Source: Cunninghamia lanceolata
Taxonomy: Eukaryota > Streptophyta > Pinopsida > Cupressales > Cupressaceae
Reading direction: 5' to 3'
Assembly: GCA_027924645.1 (NCBI GenBank)
Contig: BSBN01001965.1
Location: forward strand, 14,746,001-14,810,000
DNA: 64,000 nt
Position numbers and translations under genes: made by a program. This document shows, in pieces, positions 1 through 10,308 of the stretch. Position 1 is the stretch's first letter; every line of letters begins with the position of its first letter. The notes under the pieces are model-generated. The model saw only the letters and a list, made by a program, of their open reading frames with translations, did not search any database and had not been told where the DNA came from.

Positions 1-308
1 TAATTCCACCTATCTAGAAATAGTAAGTTGAGACTATAGGACAACTTTGAGGAAAATAATTATTATTTAATATTTTATTTGTTCTAGAGAAATTTCAAAT
101 ATTATGACCAAATAAATATTAAATAAATTTTATTTGATGCTCATGATAACTCCTTGGGTGTTAGATTTGGAGGGAATCTTGAGTGGTTGAAGAATAAAAG
201 ATTCGCATGTCTTGTGAGTTGGCAAATCGGTTAGGTGGGAGGCATGAATTTTATTATGGCATTGGAGGTTACATGCACTTCATGCAAGAGAATATTTCCC
301 TTTGGATT
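1..308. other. left flank of the nest, no gene seen
   Basis: AT-rich sequence outside the Copia LTR that starts at 309. I see no convincing reading frame, RNA gene or repeat end here. It is probably part of an older transposable element or plain intergenic DNA. Confidence 0.5.
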
Positions 309-1349
309 TGAAAGGAAGCTAGGTGTGCAGAAATCACTTCCTACACTAAACTAATGAGGAGAGATGAGTGCAAATTATTTTTAACCTTTACAATTATAGT
401 GTTATTAACCCAACAATAGAGATATTGCAACAATGCACAACACAAGAATGTAAGATAGAAGAAGAGAGACAAGATATAACGTGGGGAAAACCCTTTTGGG
501 TGAAAAACCCCACTCAAAAACTTGCACAATGTATTATCTAAAAAACAAGGTTTACAACACACTTGCAATGCAAGTATTTATAGGAGCCTTTGACACTCGT
601 ATCTAGAGATAATCTAGTGGCATAATAGTACCTGTCAATCACATAATACATCTCCTCTCAAAGCACCTTCTTAAATAGAAGTTTACAAGGCAAAAATAAA
701 CTTTCCTTGAGATGGGCATCCAACTTGGCCTCATGGCCCAAAACCCATGCCTATGGACACTTGTCCAACACTGCAGCATGGTCAAGACACTTTTCATATC
801 ACCCCATCCCAATATGGTCACCTATTCCCAAGTTGGGAAATGACAGATGCTCTTACGACTATCTTAGAATCTGTCATAACTGTCATATCTTACAGTTGTA
901 AGAGAATATGCCATACACTGACTAAAATAGAATATATTCTCTTACAACATGTCATAACCCTCCTTGGGGCACCCAAAGATGCCTTCTTCCAGGATGCCTT
1001 GTGACACATGTCTTCACCTATCATAGTATCTTCTATTTATGACTCTTACATGTCATAGATTCTATCATAGGAATTTGTCATAACCATTTTGGTCAAGATT
1101 CACTTATACACTATTCAAAGTGCCGACACATGGAAAATACCTCTACCACTAAGTGGGACACCTATCTCCTCATGTGAGGACAAAATTACATGTGGTCACC
1201 TTCCACGTAGGATGACACATCACCGTGCCAACTCCCACAAGATGAAAAAATAGGATTTGCATCCTAATTACACAATAGGCAATAAATAAATATATTACAA
1301 TAAATAAATGCAAGGAATTACCAAGGTTGAGACACCTTAATTCCCAACA
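309..1349 (-). repeat. 3' LTR of Copia element F
   Basis: The sequence matches 62662-63710 along its whole length. On the minus strand it begins TGTTGGG and ends TTTCA. It lies next to a purine-rich tract at 1350-1360. It contains a short inverted motif around 480-515 (GTGGGG and CCCCAC) of the kind seen near the end of many Copia LTRs. Confidence 0.9.
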
Positions 1350-1360
1350 TTCTCCCACTT
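1350..1360 (-). promoter_or_regulatory. polypurine tract of element F
   Basis: On the minus strand AAGTGGGAGAA directly precedes the 3' LTR. This is the expected position and base content of the plus-strand primer in reverse transcription. Confidence 0.7.
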
Positions 1361-1399
1361 GTCTAACACCTTGTAAGATCTAATAGAAATAACAGGATT

Positions 1400-2879
1400 T
1401 AACTGCTATAGGTCGAGAGGCCCATAAACTTTGAACACCATCTAAACTTCTCTGTGCCCACTAGTTTTGTCAATACATCTGCAACATTATTCAAAGTGTC
1501 TACCTTCTCCAAATTCACCTTCCCATCCACTACCATGTCTCACATGAAATGAAACTGAACATCAATATGCTTTGTTCTAGCATGGAAAGTTGGATTCTTT
1601 GCTAGGCAAATCACACTGTAACTATCACAACAAATCGTAATATGTCTTGCATCAACACCAATATTTGAACACAATGTCTTAAGCAAAATGGATTACTTGC
1701 AAGCATGAGTTTCTACCATATACTCATCTTCCATCATGGACAAAGTGACCATAGGTTGTCTCTTACTCATCCAACTAATTGTACCACCGAACATATTAAA
1801 CATGTAATAACTAGTGGATCTTCTGCTGTCAATGTCACCTGCCCAATCAGAATCCACGAATCCATGAATAAAAACTAAATGCAGAGGTCCTATAGGATTA
1901 CCATTATAGAATATGGAATACTCAAAAATACCCCTCAAATATCCAAACACTCACTTTACTGCATCCCAATGTACCTGTCTAGGATTAGCCATAAATTGAC
2001 TAAGGACTCCCACTGCTTGGGCAATGTCTGGTCTTGTGCAGACCATAGCATACATCAAACTGCCAACAGCCTTAGCATAAGGTACTCTACTCATGTCCTC
2101 CACCTCACTAGGATATTTTGGACAATCATTAACACACAACTTTGTCCCCAAAGAAACAGGAACACACAATGGTCTACAATCTTCCATGTTGAACGTATCC
2201 ATCACAGTCTTCACATACTTACTCTGGCTTAACCAAAGTTTCTTGTTATCTCTGTCTCTTCTAATTTCAATTCCCAAAATGTACTTGGATGCCCCTATAT
2301 TTTTGATCTCAAATGGTGCTAACAATTGAGACTTCAAATCAGAAATCATATTCTAACCATTCCCAATTAACAACATATCATCAACATACAATGCAATAAT
2401 GAGAATACAGTCATTGTCAAATTTATAATACACACAATGATCTGATTTAGATCTTAGAAATCCAACCGACAACATAAAGGTATCAAGCTTTAAGTACCAC
2501 ATCCTAGGCGACTGCTTCAAACCATACAAAGACTTTTTTAACTTGTAAACCAAATTTTCTTTACCTTTCTCTAATTAATGCTCTAGCTATGTCATGCAAA
2601 TCTCTTCCTCCAAACCACCATGAAGGAATGTTGTCTTCACATCCATCTACTACACCTCTAAGTCATAAGCTACTGCAAGAGATAACAAGAATTGGATAGA
2701 TGTTAGCTTTGCAACAAGAGATAAAATTTCACCATAATCAATTCCCTCCACTTGTGAATACCCCTTTGTAACTAATATGGCCTTGTACTTAAATCAACAT
2801 TGCCATCTACACTGAATTTCTTCTTGAACACCCATTTGCATCAAACTAGTTTTTGTCCTTCGGGCAAAGGCACCAAGTC
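1400..2879 (-). pseudogene. Copia reverse transcriptase and RNase H (element F, broken)
   Basis: The C-terminal part of the F polyprotein. Reverse transcriptase shows SLYGLKQSPRMWY (near 2500) and the catalytic YVDDMLL (near 2370), then the YAKAVGSLMYAM and RPDIAQAVG blocks (near 2030-2070), all typical of Copia. RNase H shows FVDSDWAGD and RRSTSYY (near 1820-1850) and a changed last box, SMMEDEYM, where the family usually has STTEAEY. The N-terminal part of RT (2554-2880) has many stops and shifts. Further stops lie at 2350 and 1950 and downstream of 1690. It would make cDNA and remove the RNA template in an intact element. This copy cannot be translated through. Confidence 0.88.
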
Positions 2880-4100
2880 CTATGTTTTATTCTTTTCTAA
2901 ATAAGCCATCTCATCTTCCATGGCCTCCTTCCAGGAACCTACATCTTTCATGCCCATAGCCTCTGTCATAGTTCTACGCTCATCAGTGTTGGTAAGCAAG
3001 GTAAAAGAACAACTAGAATCAAGCAATGAATAACCAAACCTATCATGTTTCTTCCTTGCCTGTGTAGACCTCCTCAAAGGCTGAGGTTGAGGTTCTGCTT
3101 CTTCTTCTGAGCTTTCAAAGCTGCTAGACCTCTCCTCATCATTAGGTCTCATAAGGTTTGTTGGTTTAGTCTTCTCAGGGGTAGAAGGAAACTGAACCAC
3201 ATCCTCTTTCTTTTCTATTTCTTCTGGCTGTAGAACAATGGAAGAAGGTGTTAGCTCTCTGAAAATAACACTTCTGCTATATAACACTTTTTTAGCCACA
3301 AGATCCCAAAGCTTGTATCCTTTCACATTGACACCATAGCTAATGCAAATACACTTAACAACCTTGTTCTCCAATTTAGACTATTTCTCCCTAGGAACAT
3401 ATGCATATGCCTCACAACCAAAAACACAAAAATGTCTAACTGAAGGCTTCTTGCCAAACCACACCTCCATAGGTATCTTACCAATGAGAGCTAATGTGGG
3501 AGACCTGTTTACCAGGTAGCAAGAAGTGGATATAGCTTCAGTCCAAAACTTTTGTTTGAGGCTTGCTCCACTAAGCATACTTCTAGCCCTCTCCATTAGT
3601 GTCCTGTTCATGCTATCTGAAACTCCATTTACTACAGGGTGTATGGAGTTGTCTTATGTCTTTCAATCCCTTTCTCTTTATAGAACTTATCAAACTCTAC
3701 CGAACAAAACTCATCACTGTTGTCAATTCTCAAACACTTAATCTTTTTACTAGTTTGATTCTCAACAAAAGATTTAAATTCTTTGAACTGACTAAAGACT
3801 TCATTCTTGCTTTTGAGAAAATAAATCCATGTCCTTCTACTGTAATCATCTATGAAAAATATAAAATATACAGATTTAGAAATCAAAGGAACACTAACAG
3901 GACCAAACACATCAGAATAAATAAGGTCCAACACACTAGAAGATTTGTGAGAACTAGAGTAAAACTAAACACAGTTTTGCTTTCCATATATACAATGTTC
4001 ACAAAAATCAAATTCAAGATTACAATCATTTAACCCCTCAATGAGGTTTTTATTTTTCAGGGTTCTAAGATCCTTCTCACCAATGTGGCCAAATCTCATA
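2880..4100 (-). pseudogene. Copia integrase (element F, broken)
   Basis: Minus-strand coding sequence with a zinc-binding region (HIGEKDL and a CEHCIYGK box near 3990-4060). The catalytic core shows DLIYSDVFGP (first Asp, near 3925), RIDNSDEF (second Asp, near 3720; the family usually has TDNGGEF) and the following E region. The conserved MNRTLMERARSML and FGCEAYAYVP blocks lie at 3381-3611. At 2880-3374 is an acidic, proline-rich linker of the usual Copia type that leads into RT. Stops lie near 3378, 3630 and 3960. Integrase would insert the cDNA. This copy is defective. Confidence 0.85.
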
Positions 4101-4723
4101 TGCCATAACATTGTCTTTTCAACAGGAAGCTTAACTTCCAAAGCATGAGCACCCTTGGGTACCCAAGATGCACTACCATCATAATTTGTTACAATAGATT
4201 TCTTTACTACTGGTTTAGATGGTGGGGATTAGGTGACTACAACTCTTTTCTTCAAGTCAGAAGAACTATTACACTATGAAGTGCATGCCTTTGGCTAAAA
4301 TAGAGTACCTCTCCGAGTACCCTTCGCAAGCACCATAGATCCTTTAGTCATCTTGCATCTGTCCTTCGAAAAGACAACCTACACACCTGCATCATTCAAC
4401 ATACTTATAGAAAGTAGGTTTTGTACCAAGCCTAGGATGTGCATAACGCCAATGATCCCCTTCAGTCATCCATCAAGGAATCTGATTGAGACTCTTCCAT
4501 GACCAACAATCTTAAGATGAGAATTCCCACCCAGGTACACTCTTCATACTTCATGAACCATCTTTGATGTGAGGTCATGTGGAATGAGGCACCAAAATCA
4601 ATCAACCACACATCATCAAATGCATGAGTGGCTACGGCTATGATGAAGGCATCACCATCATCTTGTGACTTGTTAGAATCTGAGTCTGGGACATTCTTCT
4701 TCTTCTTTTTCTTTTCCTCTTTG
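4101..4723 (-). pseudogene. Copia protease and second half of the zinc knuckle (element F)
   Basis: The frame restarts from the E insertion point with a Lys-rich stretch after the last Cys of a CCHC knuckle. It then runs into the aspartic protease site WLIDFGASFHMT (codons 4588-4602), followed by HQRWFMKYEE. The family motif is D-S-G-A. Here Ser is Phe, which a single C-to-T change would explain. Below about 4480 the frame is broken by several stops. The other half of the same knuckle lies at 61811, 57 kb away. Confidence 0.8.
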
Positions 4724-4728
4724 CATTC
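4724..4728 (+). repeat. target duplication CATTC, left of element E
   Basis: The same five bases lie at 61806-61810. Between them the sequence starts TGTTGGG and ends TAACA. The coding sequence of F is continuous if one copy and the insert are removed. Confidence 0.9.
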
Positions 4729-5336
4729 TGTTGGGATAGGAAAATTTAAAAAAAATTCTTATCTTCATACCCACTTGTGTCTGACCAAACTAAAAAGTAT
4801 TTTGCCCAAAATCAGAATAACAACTGATATATCCCATAAAAGCCTATGACATTTATCACAAAATAATGTAAAGGGCCTCAATTTCTTAATATCGGCAAGA
4901 CCTCCCTTTTGTTATACTGATCCATGCTCTATGAGAAATTGGTTGAAATGGTTATCAACATGAGAATAAGGACCAGGGAGAATATTTTTGAAAACACTGA
5001 TACAGAAAGTGGTACCGATGACCTTTCATCACAGAGAGAATGCGTGGTCATACTGATGGAGGAGTTCGGTAGGAATCTCACTGATCATCTAGTGGAATGA
5101 AGGAAATTAATGATCATCAGTAGGAGATGAACATCGAAGTGAAAAGCTAAGGAGTCTTTGACATTCTAATGTCTCAGCAATCAATGAAACTATTCCAGCA
5201 TAAGTCCTACCGATATGTGTGGGAAATAAGAACCATCGGCGAAAGTGAATGAATCGAAACAAAGATTGCAAGTCTAGTTGAAGCAATACTCACAATAATG
5301 TTGGTGACATGTTGTGAAGGTCTCTTCGATCCAGAG

Positions 5337-5344
5337 TATAAAAG
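5337..5344 (+). promoter_or_regulatory. TATA box in 5' LTR of element E
   Basis: TATAAAAG lies about 600 bases into the LTR and is kept in the 3' LTR at 39869-39876. It is a likely start point for the genomic RNA. The LTR reading frame starts about 630 bases downstream. Confidence 0.55.
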
Positions 5345-5968
5345 GCTATTAGGGAAACAACCATGATCAGGTAACTCGAAATATGTTATCCTAATGACAT
5401 AACTTATCCTGATGACAATGATGGTCACATTCGTCGATGAGACTCTCCTCGATAGTTATATCAGAGACACTTAGGAGATCAGGGAAGAATGTTATTCACA
5501 CAATGATGAAGAAAGTCATGTTGATGGTAACCATGCCCATTTCCACATTGGGTAAAGCTTGGAAATATCTTGCCGATACAAATTCACAAATGAAATATGA
5601 CATTGAGGAGACAATTGAAGGGTTACAATGATTGATCCATGAACAAATGTTCGCACCATAAGAAGATATTAAAATTGCCCTAACATTGTGAAAATCATGT
5701 CGATGAGAGAAGTTATGATGATGTGACATTTCACAATGATCAAGAAAATTAAAATGCTCAAACAATTAATTGCAGACGATGAAGAAATCCTCTGGGATAC
5801 CATTTGAAATCATTGTAATTAAGTTCGAAAGCATTGTCTGAGAGAAGCCTACAAGTGGATACATGAAGGAGAAAATAGGGTAATACGATCAGAGCCTCCA
5901 ATAACATGTACCCATATACTAACTTCTGTGCAGTAGATTACAATTTGAATTTGTTGTCCAAAACTAAA

Positions 5969-7321
5969 ATGGAAACTTCGGGGAAAGGAAAGGGCAGAAA
6001 ACCACAGGGTGATACCAGTAGACCTAGAAAACAAAAAATTGACAAAACCCCTGAGGAGAAAACAAAAGAAAGCAAACTGAACCAAGACTTAATTGATCAA
6101 CTACTTGGATCAACTCCCAAAGCCCGAAGGTATGTACAACTTAGGGTAGAAGTGCAAAAACTATAATACAAGTGTAAATACATAGGAAATGTTTGGACTC
6201 CAATTAGAGGTTATGAACTGTTTAAATTCCACTACAATAGAAGATTTAGGAATTTTCTAGTATCTAACCCATGGCACCTGAACTTAGGCAAATTGATTGT
6301 TCCTGATGTGTTTCTAAATGCAGAACTCCTCCAACTTATGGCTAGGTAGTATAATGCAAGCCTCAAGGCCATATGCAACCCACAAGGGGAGCCTATTATA
6401 CATTTATCTAAGAATTCCATTTGTGAGGTTTTCGCCTTGGATGATTTATGTACTGTCCCCATAGTTTATGAGGATTTGGATAAAGAGTATTGGAGAATGG
6501 ATACTACATATAATGGATGGAGGTTGCCTATTCACAGGCCTAGGGCAGAGGGAGAAATAGTGCTTCTCAGTGAGAATGATGGTCCTCCTTTTCATGTGTT
6601 ATTATTTGAACCCTACATACAATACACCTACTACTCGTTGAGCCAAGTCCTAGAATCAGAGGTCCCTAATTTCATGACAATTCCTCTGATGGTCATAGAT
6701 ATAGACATCCAGTGCCACAATGCCAGGCAGTTTGATTATGCTACCTATGTTTATAATAGAATTAATTCTGGTCTAACCACAATAAAGAACAATGCCCCAT
6801 CAGTTTCCATTGAACATTACTCACTTCTCATGCACATGGTGCTCTATTATAGCTAGGAAGTGGAGTTATGGCCAAATGAATTCAAAATTGTTCTAGTAGA
6901 CCAGAGGGGGCCAAAGTCACCCATGCAGATGTGGACCAAAAAATGGGATAGTAGATATGCCCATTCTAGCTATGTGCAATTTGAAGAATATTGTTTGAAA
7001 GTGTTATATAGATATTTTAGTCATCCCTGTGAGCATTCTTTATCAAATGAAATAAAGAGGTTTCTTAGACCTAAAGATTTTGGTGGTCCTCCTACTGTTA
7101 CTCACAATTGGGGAGATTGGTATTGTTTTGAAGATGCTGCCATGATCAGAGTTTATGGTTTTGAGATTACCTAAGACTGTTCCTAATAGAATTGCCTACT
7201 TAGAAATAATTAGGTAAATTCATTATTCTAATGTGATGCATTTGAGCTCCCATGACAAACAGTCTTTTATACCTAGTACTCTGTGTTTTGGAGATTTCAC
7301 TATGGTATCCAAGGACGGTTA
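5969..7321 (+). pseudogene. LTR-borne reading frame of element E, first part (5' LTR copy)
   Basis: A long frame starts at ATG 5969 with a Lys-rich N-terminus (METSGKGKGRK). It continues in one frame through WHLNLGKLIVPDVFLNAELL, YWRMDTTYNGWRLPIHRP and FDYATYVYNR to about 7163. There a 14-bp deletion relative to the other LTR shifts the frame. Element A is inserted at 7322, in the codons for Gly-Tyr. Together with 14715-16292 it makes about 980 codons. In-frame stops lie near 6164, 6345 and 6857. I do not recognise the family. The spacing of Trp and hydrophobic blocks recalls uncharacterised plant transposon-associated proteins, which is only a guess. Being in the LTR, it is present at both ends of the element. 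Confidence 0.65.
7317..7321 (+). repeat. target duplication GGTTA, left of element A
   Basis: The same five bases lie at 14715-14719. The intact target, GGTTATAGTC, is seen in the other E LTR near 41753. Confidence 0.92.
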
Positions 7322-7875
7322 TGTTGGCAAGAGACACTATATGGATTCATGGTTGTTGTCATTGATGGCAACAAAGGTCATCCCACATATCCGCAAGTCA
7401 TAATGTATCTCTACCGGAAGTCAGAATAAAGATTGTTGTGGTCCGGTGAACAAGAACAGAGCATGTGGCAAGGTCTGACAGATTGATCCGGATCTCTCAG
7501 AGGAAGTGTCTTGGTGCAGTGCGGATTTGGGGAAGTCAAGAGGACTACCTTGAGTGGTATATTCCAAGGATTTAGCCTCCGGTGATGGACAAGGAAAAAG
7601 ATATGAATAGTTGAGTACCGGATTCCTGAGAGACAGTGAAAACAGAGGAAGAACTGACTGACAGAGTATCAGACTACTTTCTGGATGTGTTACTGATGAT
7701 GATAAAGGTTGTGAAGGCATGAATCATGTTTGGCCGACATGATTGATGATATCTACAAGTATATGCTTGATCCGCATTGCTTGGTGAGCAAGGATTCAGC
7801 CGACAGAACAAAGTTTGTAAGAAACTAAACTGTTCCGGATGCCGACTAGAAAGATGATGAAATTACTTGTGCGGA

Positions 7876-7884
7876 TATATATAG
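7876..7884 (+). promoter_or_regulatory. TATA-like box in A 5' LTR
   Basis: TATATATAG lies in the middle of the LTR and is repeated at 14180-14188 in the 3' LTR. It is a candidate core promoter; no start site can be read from the sequence. Confidence 0.45.
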
Positions 7885-8110
7885 AGGATGGATTTAGTTG
7901 TGAAGTGTGTGTGTGAAGAAGTATGTATGCGAAGAAGCCCAGAACAGAGCAGAAGTAGCAAGAAAGACCCGGTATGTGAAAGGATAGCAGAATAAAGAAC
8001 AGAGGAAAGATGAAGTGCAGCAGATCAGTGTACTGAGCCTAACCGGAACTGAACTCTAGCATATGCAGATGCTTCCAATCAGTTCAAGACTGTGATTCTT
8101 ATCACTTTGT

Positions 8111-8189
8111 AGACAGTGTGTCTTCTTGTAGGCAGTGAGCCTCTTGTGAGCAGTGTGCTCGGGCAGTGAGCCCTAATTGGCAAGTGCCA
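8111..8189 (+). repeat. array of five mini-hairpins with AGTG cores
   Basis: Five small palindromes follow one another: AGACAGTGTGTCT (8111), AGGCAGTGAGCCT (8130), GAGCAGTGTGCTC (8148), GGGCAGTGAGCCC (8161) and TGGCAAGTGCCA (8178). The arms differ but stay complementary, while the AGTG core is kept. The array recurs at 14415-14493 and, on the minus strand, at 21599-21677 and 27900-27978. The older element C has decayed or shortened versions at 21101-21178 and 34772-34829. Confidence 0.85.
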
Positions 8190-8413
8190 TTTTGTAATTT
8201 CCTATTCTTCTAACAGAGAATAATTTTTGGGTTAATCACCCCGTGGTTTTCTCCCTTAACAGGGTTTCCACGTCAAAAATACTGTGTCATGTGTTTCTTA
8301 TTTCATGGTAATGTTTTTGTGTTTGATTCAATGCTGCATTAATTAATAAGAAAGTTCAGACAGAGAAATAATTAGGATAACTGATTCACCCCCCCCTCTC
8401 AGTTATCAACAAT

Positions 8414-8426
8414 TGGTATCAGAGCC
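8414..8426 (+). promoter_or_regulatory. primer-binding site of element A (initiator tRNA-Met)
   Basis: TGGTATCAGAGCC lies two bases after the LTR end. It is complementary to the 3' end of plant initiator tRNA-Met, the usual primer of Copia elements. Confidence 0.9.
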
Positions 8427-8476
8427 AAGTTCCTCCTAATAGAGCTTAACAGCTTGAGGAAGATCTGGGAATTCAA

Positions 8477-9655
8477 ATGGATGCGTATGGTTTAAGGGAG
8501 CAACTCAAGACTGCCCTTGAGGATCTTGAACAGTCAAATTCTGAAGTCAATGAATTAAAAGAAAGACTCAAACAGGCTGATGAGTTCATGAGGGAATTAA
8601 AAGACAAATTAAGTCTCTCTATGAAAAAGAGAAAGGAGCTGCTCCAACAGTTGGCAAGACAAAGTGAAGAAAGCAATACAAATGAAGAATTGACTGAGCA
8701 AACCAAGTTATGTGAAAAGTTATCAAAAGAAGTCATTATGTTAAGACATGAAATGGAATCAGGAACTATAAAGTTTACTCAAGAGATTGAAGAAAAAAGA
8801 AAGGCTGAAGACAATCTAAGACAATCTCTTAAAGAAAAATCAGAAGAATGCCACCAGATGGACAGGATTATCAGACATCTTGAATCTGATCTTGAAGATG
8901 CCAAAGATAATGAAGAAAAACTTGAGGATCAAATTGCCTCTCTCAAAAGAGACCTTCAAACAGCAAATGAATATAAAGAGAAATTCAAGATAAGTTCTGC
9001 TCAACTTGAAGTTCTTCTTGGAAGTCAAAAGAGGACAGATGACAAGTATGGTTTGGGATATGAGAAAGGAGAAAGCTCCGGATCCGGTCAGAGGAATCTT
9101 GGATCAGAAAATCCAAGGAGCAGGCCTAGAAGACCTCCGGTAAGACAGCCAAATGCTCAAAGATATCCATCCTTCAATGGATACTGCCACAGCTGCAACC
9201 ACTTTGGTCACAAAGCTAATCAGTGCAGAATGAGAATGAATCAGATTAATTCATCCTTCTTCGGACAGTGCTTCAACTGCAAAAGGTATGGACACAAATC
9301 CCATGAATGCAGAATTATGCAAGAAAACAAATCATTCAAAGGTAGATGCTTTAAATGCAATAGAGTAGGTCATATGGCTAATCAATGCAGATCAAGAGGA
9401 TATCAGTCAAATATGCAAAGAAATGTTATTTGCCAAATCTGCAATAGGTCCGGTCATAATGCTAAAGTCTGCAGAAATAAGAATCAGGACAAAAGAGGTC
9501 TGGTGTATAATCAGAATCAAGACAAGGGTAAACAAAAGATGAATGCGGATGAAGTTAGGAATCAGATGAGCAAGATTTGGGTGAAGAAAAGTTCAGAGAA
9601 TGTAGAGGTTGGATCCGCACCAGACTCTGGTGCTGATATTTCTTCCGAAAATTAA
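8477..9655 (+). CDS. ORF1 of element A: Gag-like protein with coiled coil and four CCHC knuckles
   Basis: 392 residues, open throughout. Residues 1 to about 195 are charged and heptad-like and predict a long coiled coil. A Gly/Ser/Arg/Pro-rich linker follows (about 200-232). Four CX2CX4HX4C zinc knuckles lie at 237-250, 265-278, 291-304 and 319-332, which suggests binding of the element RNA. The C-terminus ends in PDSGADISSEN, with a D-S-G-A string that resembles an aspartic protease site but is cut off at once. The linker GLGYEKGES resembles the C-terminal Gag of some large Copia elements. No capsid-like domain precedes the coiled coil. The copy in B is nearly identical. The start is the first ATG after the primer site. 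It probably acts as a nucleocapsid or assembly protein, by inference. Confidence 0.85.
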   Translation: MDAYGLREQLKTALEDLEQSNSEVNELKERLKQADEFMRELKDKLSLSMKKRKELLQQLARQSEESNTNEELTEQTKLCEKLSKEVIMLRHEMESGTIKFTQEIEEKRKAEDNLRQSLKEKSEECHQMDRIIRHLESDLEDAKDNEEKLEDQIASLKRDLQTANEYKEKFKISSAQLEVLLGSQKRTDDKYGLGYEKGESSGSGQRNLGSENPRSRPRRPPVRQPNAQRYPSFNGYCHSCNHFGHKANQCRMRMNQINSSFFGQCFNCKRYGHKSHECRIMQENKSFKGRCFKCNRVGHMANQCRSRGYQSNMQRNVICQICNRSGHNAKVCRNKNQDKRGLVYNQNQDKGKQKMNADEVRNQMSKIWVKKSSENVEVGSAPDSGADISSEN

Positions 9656-10308
9656 AAAGTGAGCTCAGGCTCAGGGGGAGACTCAAAGAAAATCTTGTTC
9701 CCCCAGCCAAACAAGTGGTGCCGGATGTGGCACAAGATGCGGATTAAAGGGTTTACAGATATGAGTCTTGAGATGCTTTAGTCAAGTTTTCAGAGGTCCG
9801 CATGGAATTATGAGGAAGCTGTGATCGATCAAGTAAGACCTGTTCAGGGAGATGCTCCAGTATGATAAAAGATTACAAAAAGGTCCGGAGAGATCCGGAA
9901 GTGCACTATCTTGTTCTGCGGATTGGACAGAGAGTTTGGGATGTTCTTGTAATATGTTACCTTGATTTATTCATGATTTAAAGATCTAGATGATATTCAC
10001 TGATCAGGACTAATCTGGGATACTCCAAGCTGTCCAGATAGGGCAAACCAGAATAATGCAGGTGAAGCATTCATTGCAGACAGATATTAGGGTTTGCAGA
10101 GCAATATAAGGGATTTCTCAAAAGTCATTTGCTCATTCTACACTCAAGAAGAAGCAAAAAGTGGAGCTCTGCAACAAGATTCATCAAGCACACCAAGGAT
10201 CTCCTGCCGAAGTCATTGCATAAAGAAATCAATCCAACCACTCCGTGCCAACCGAAGACGCATAAGGTATTCTCTGTTTTTCATTATCTCACTGTAAATC
10301 CTTGAAGA
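9656..10308 (+). other. spacer between ORF1 and ORF2 of element A
   Basis: 653 bases with an early purine run (CAGGGGGAGACTC near 9671) and CpG-rich motifs. A 67-codon frame at 10094-10297 has a near match in B (25795-25998) but is not kept in the older copy C, so I treat this stretch as untranslated leader for ORF2. How ORF2 is translated (splicing, a second promoter or an internal start) cannot be seen. Confidence 0.55.

Larger units (their letters stand above)
7322..8411 (+). repeat. 5' LTR of element A
   Basis: Runs from TGTTGGCAAG to TTATCAACA and is nearly identical to 13626-14714. It contains a TATATATAG box at 7876-7884. Further on is an array of small hairpins (8111-8189). Near 8230-8275 lies the inverted block GTGGTTTTCTCCC ... 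GGGTTTCCAC, which is usual near the end of Copia LTRs. Confidence 0.93.

Noticed and set aside
7421..7720. 99-codon minus-strand frame in the A LTR, repeated at 13725-14024, 22068-22367 and 28369-28668
   Set aside because: The copies are alike only because the LTRs are alike. The older C LTRs do not keep it and it has no protein features.
10094..10297. Small frame of 67 codons just before ORF2 of A
   Set aside because: It is nearly identical in B because B is young, but the matching part of C does not keep it. It is more likely leader sequence.
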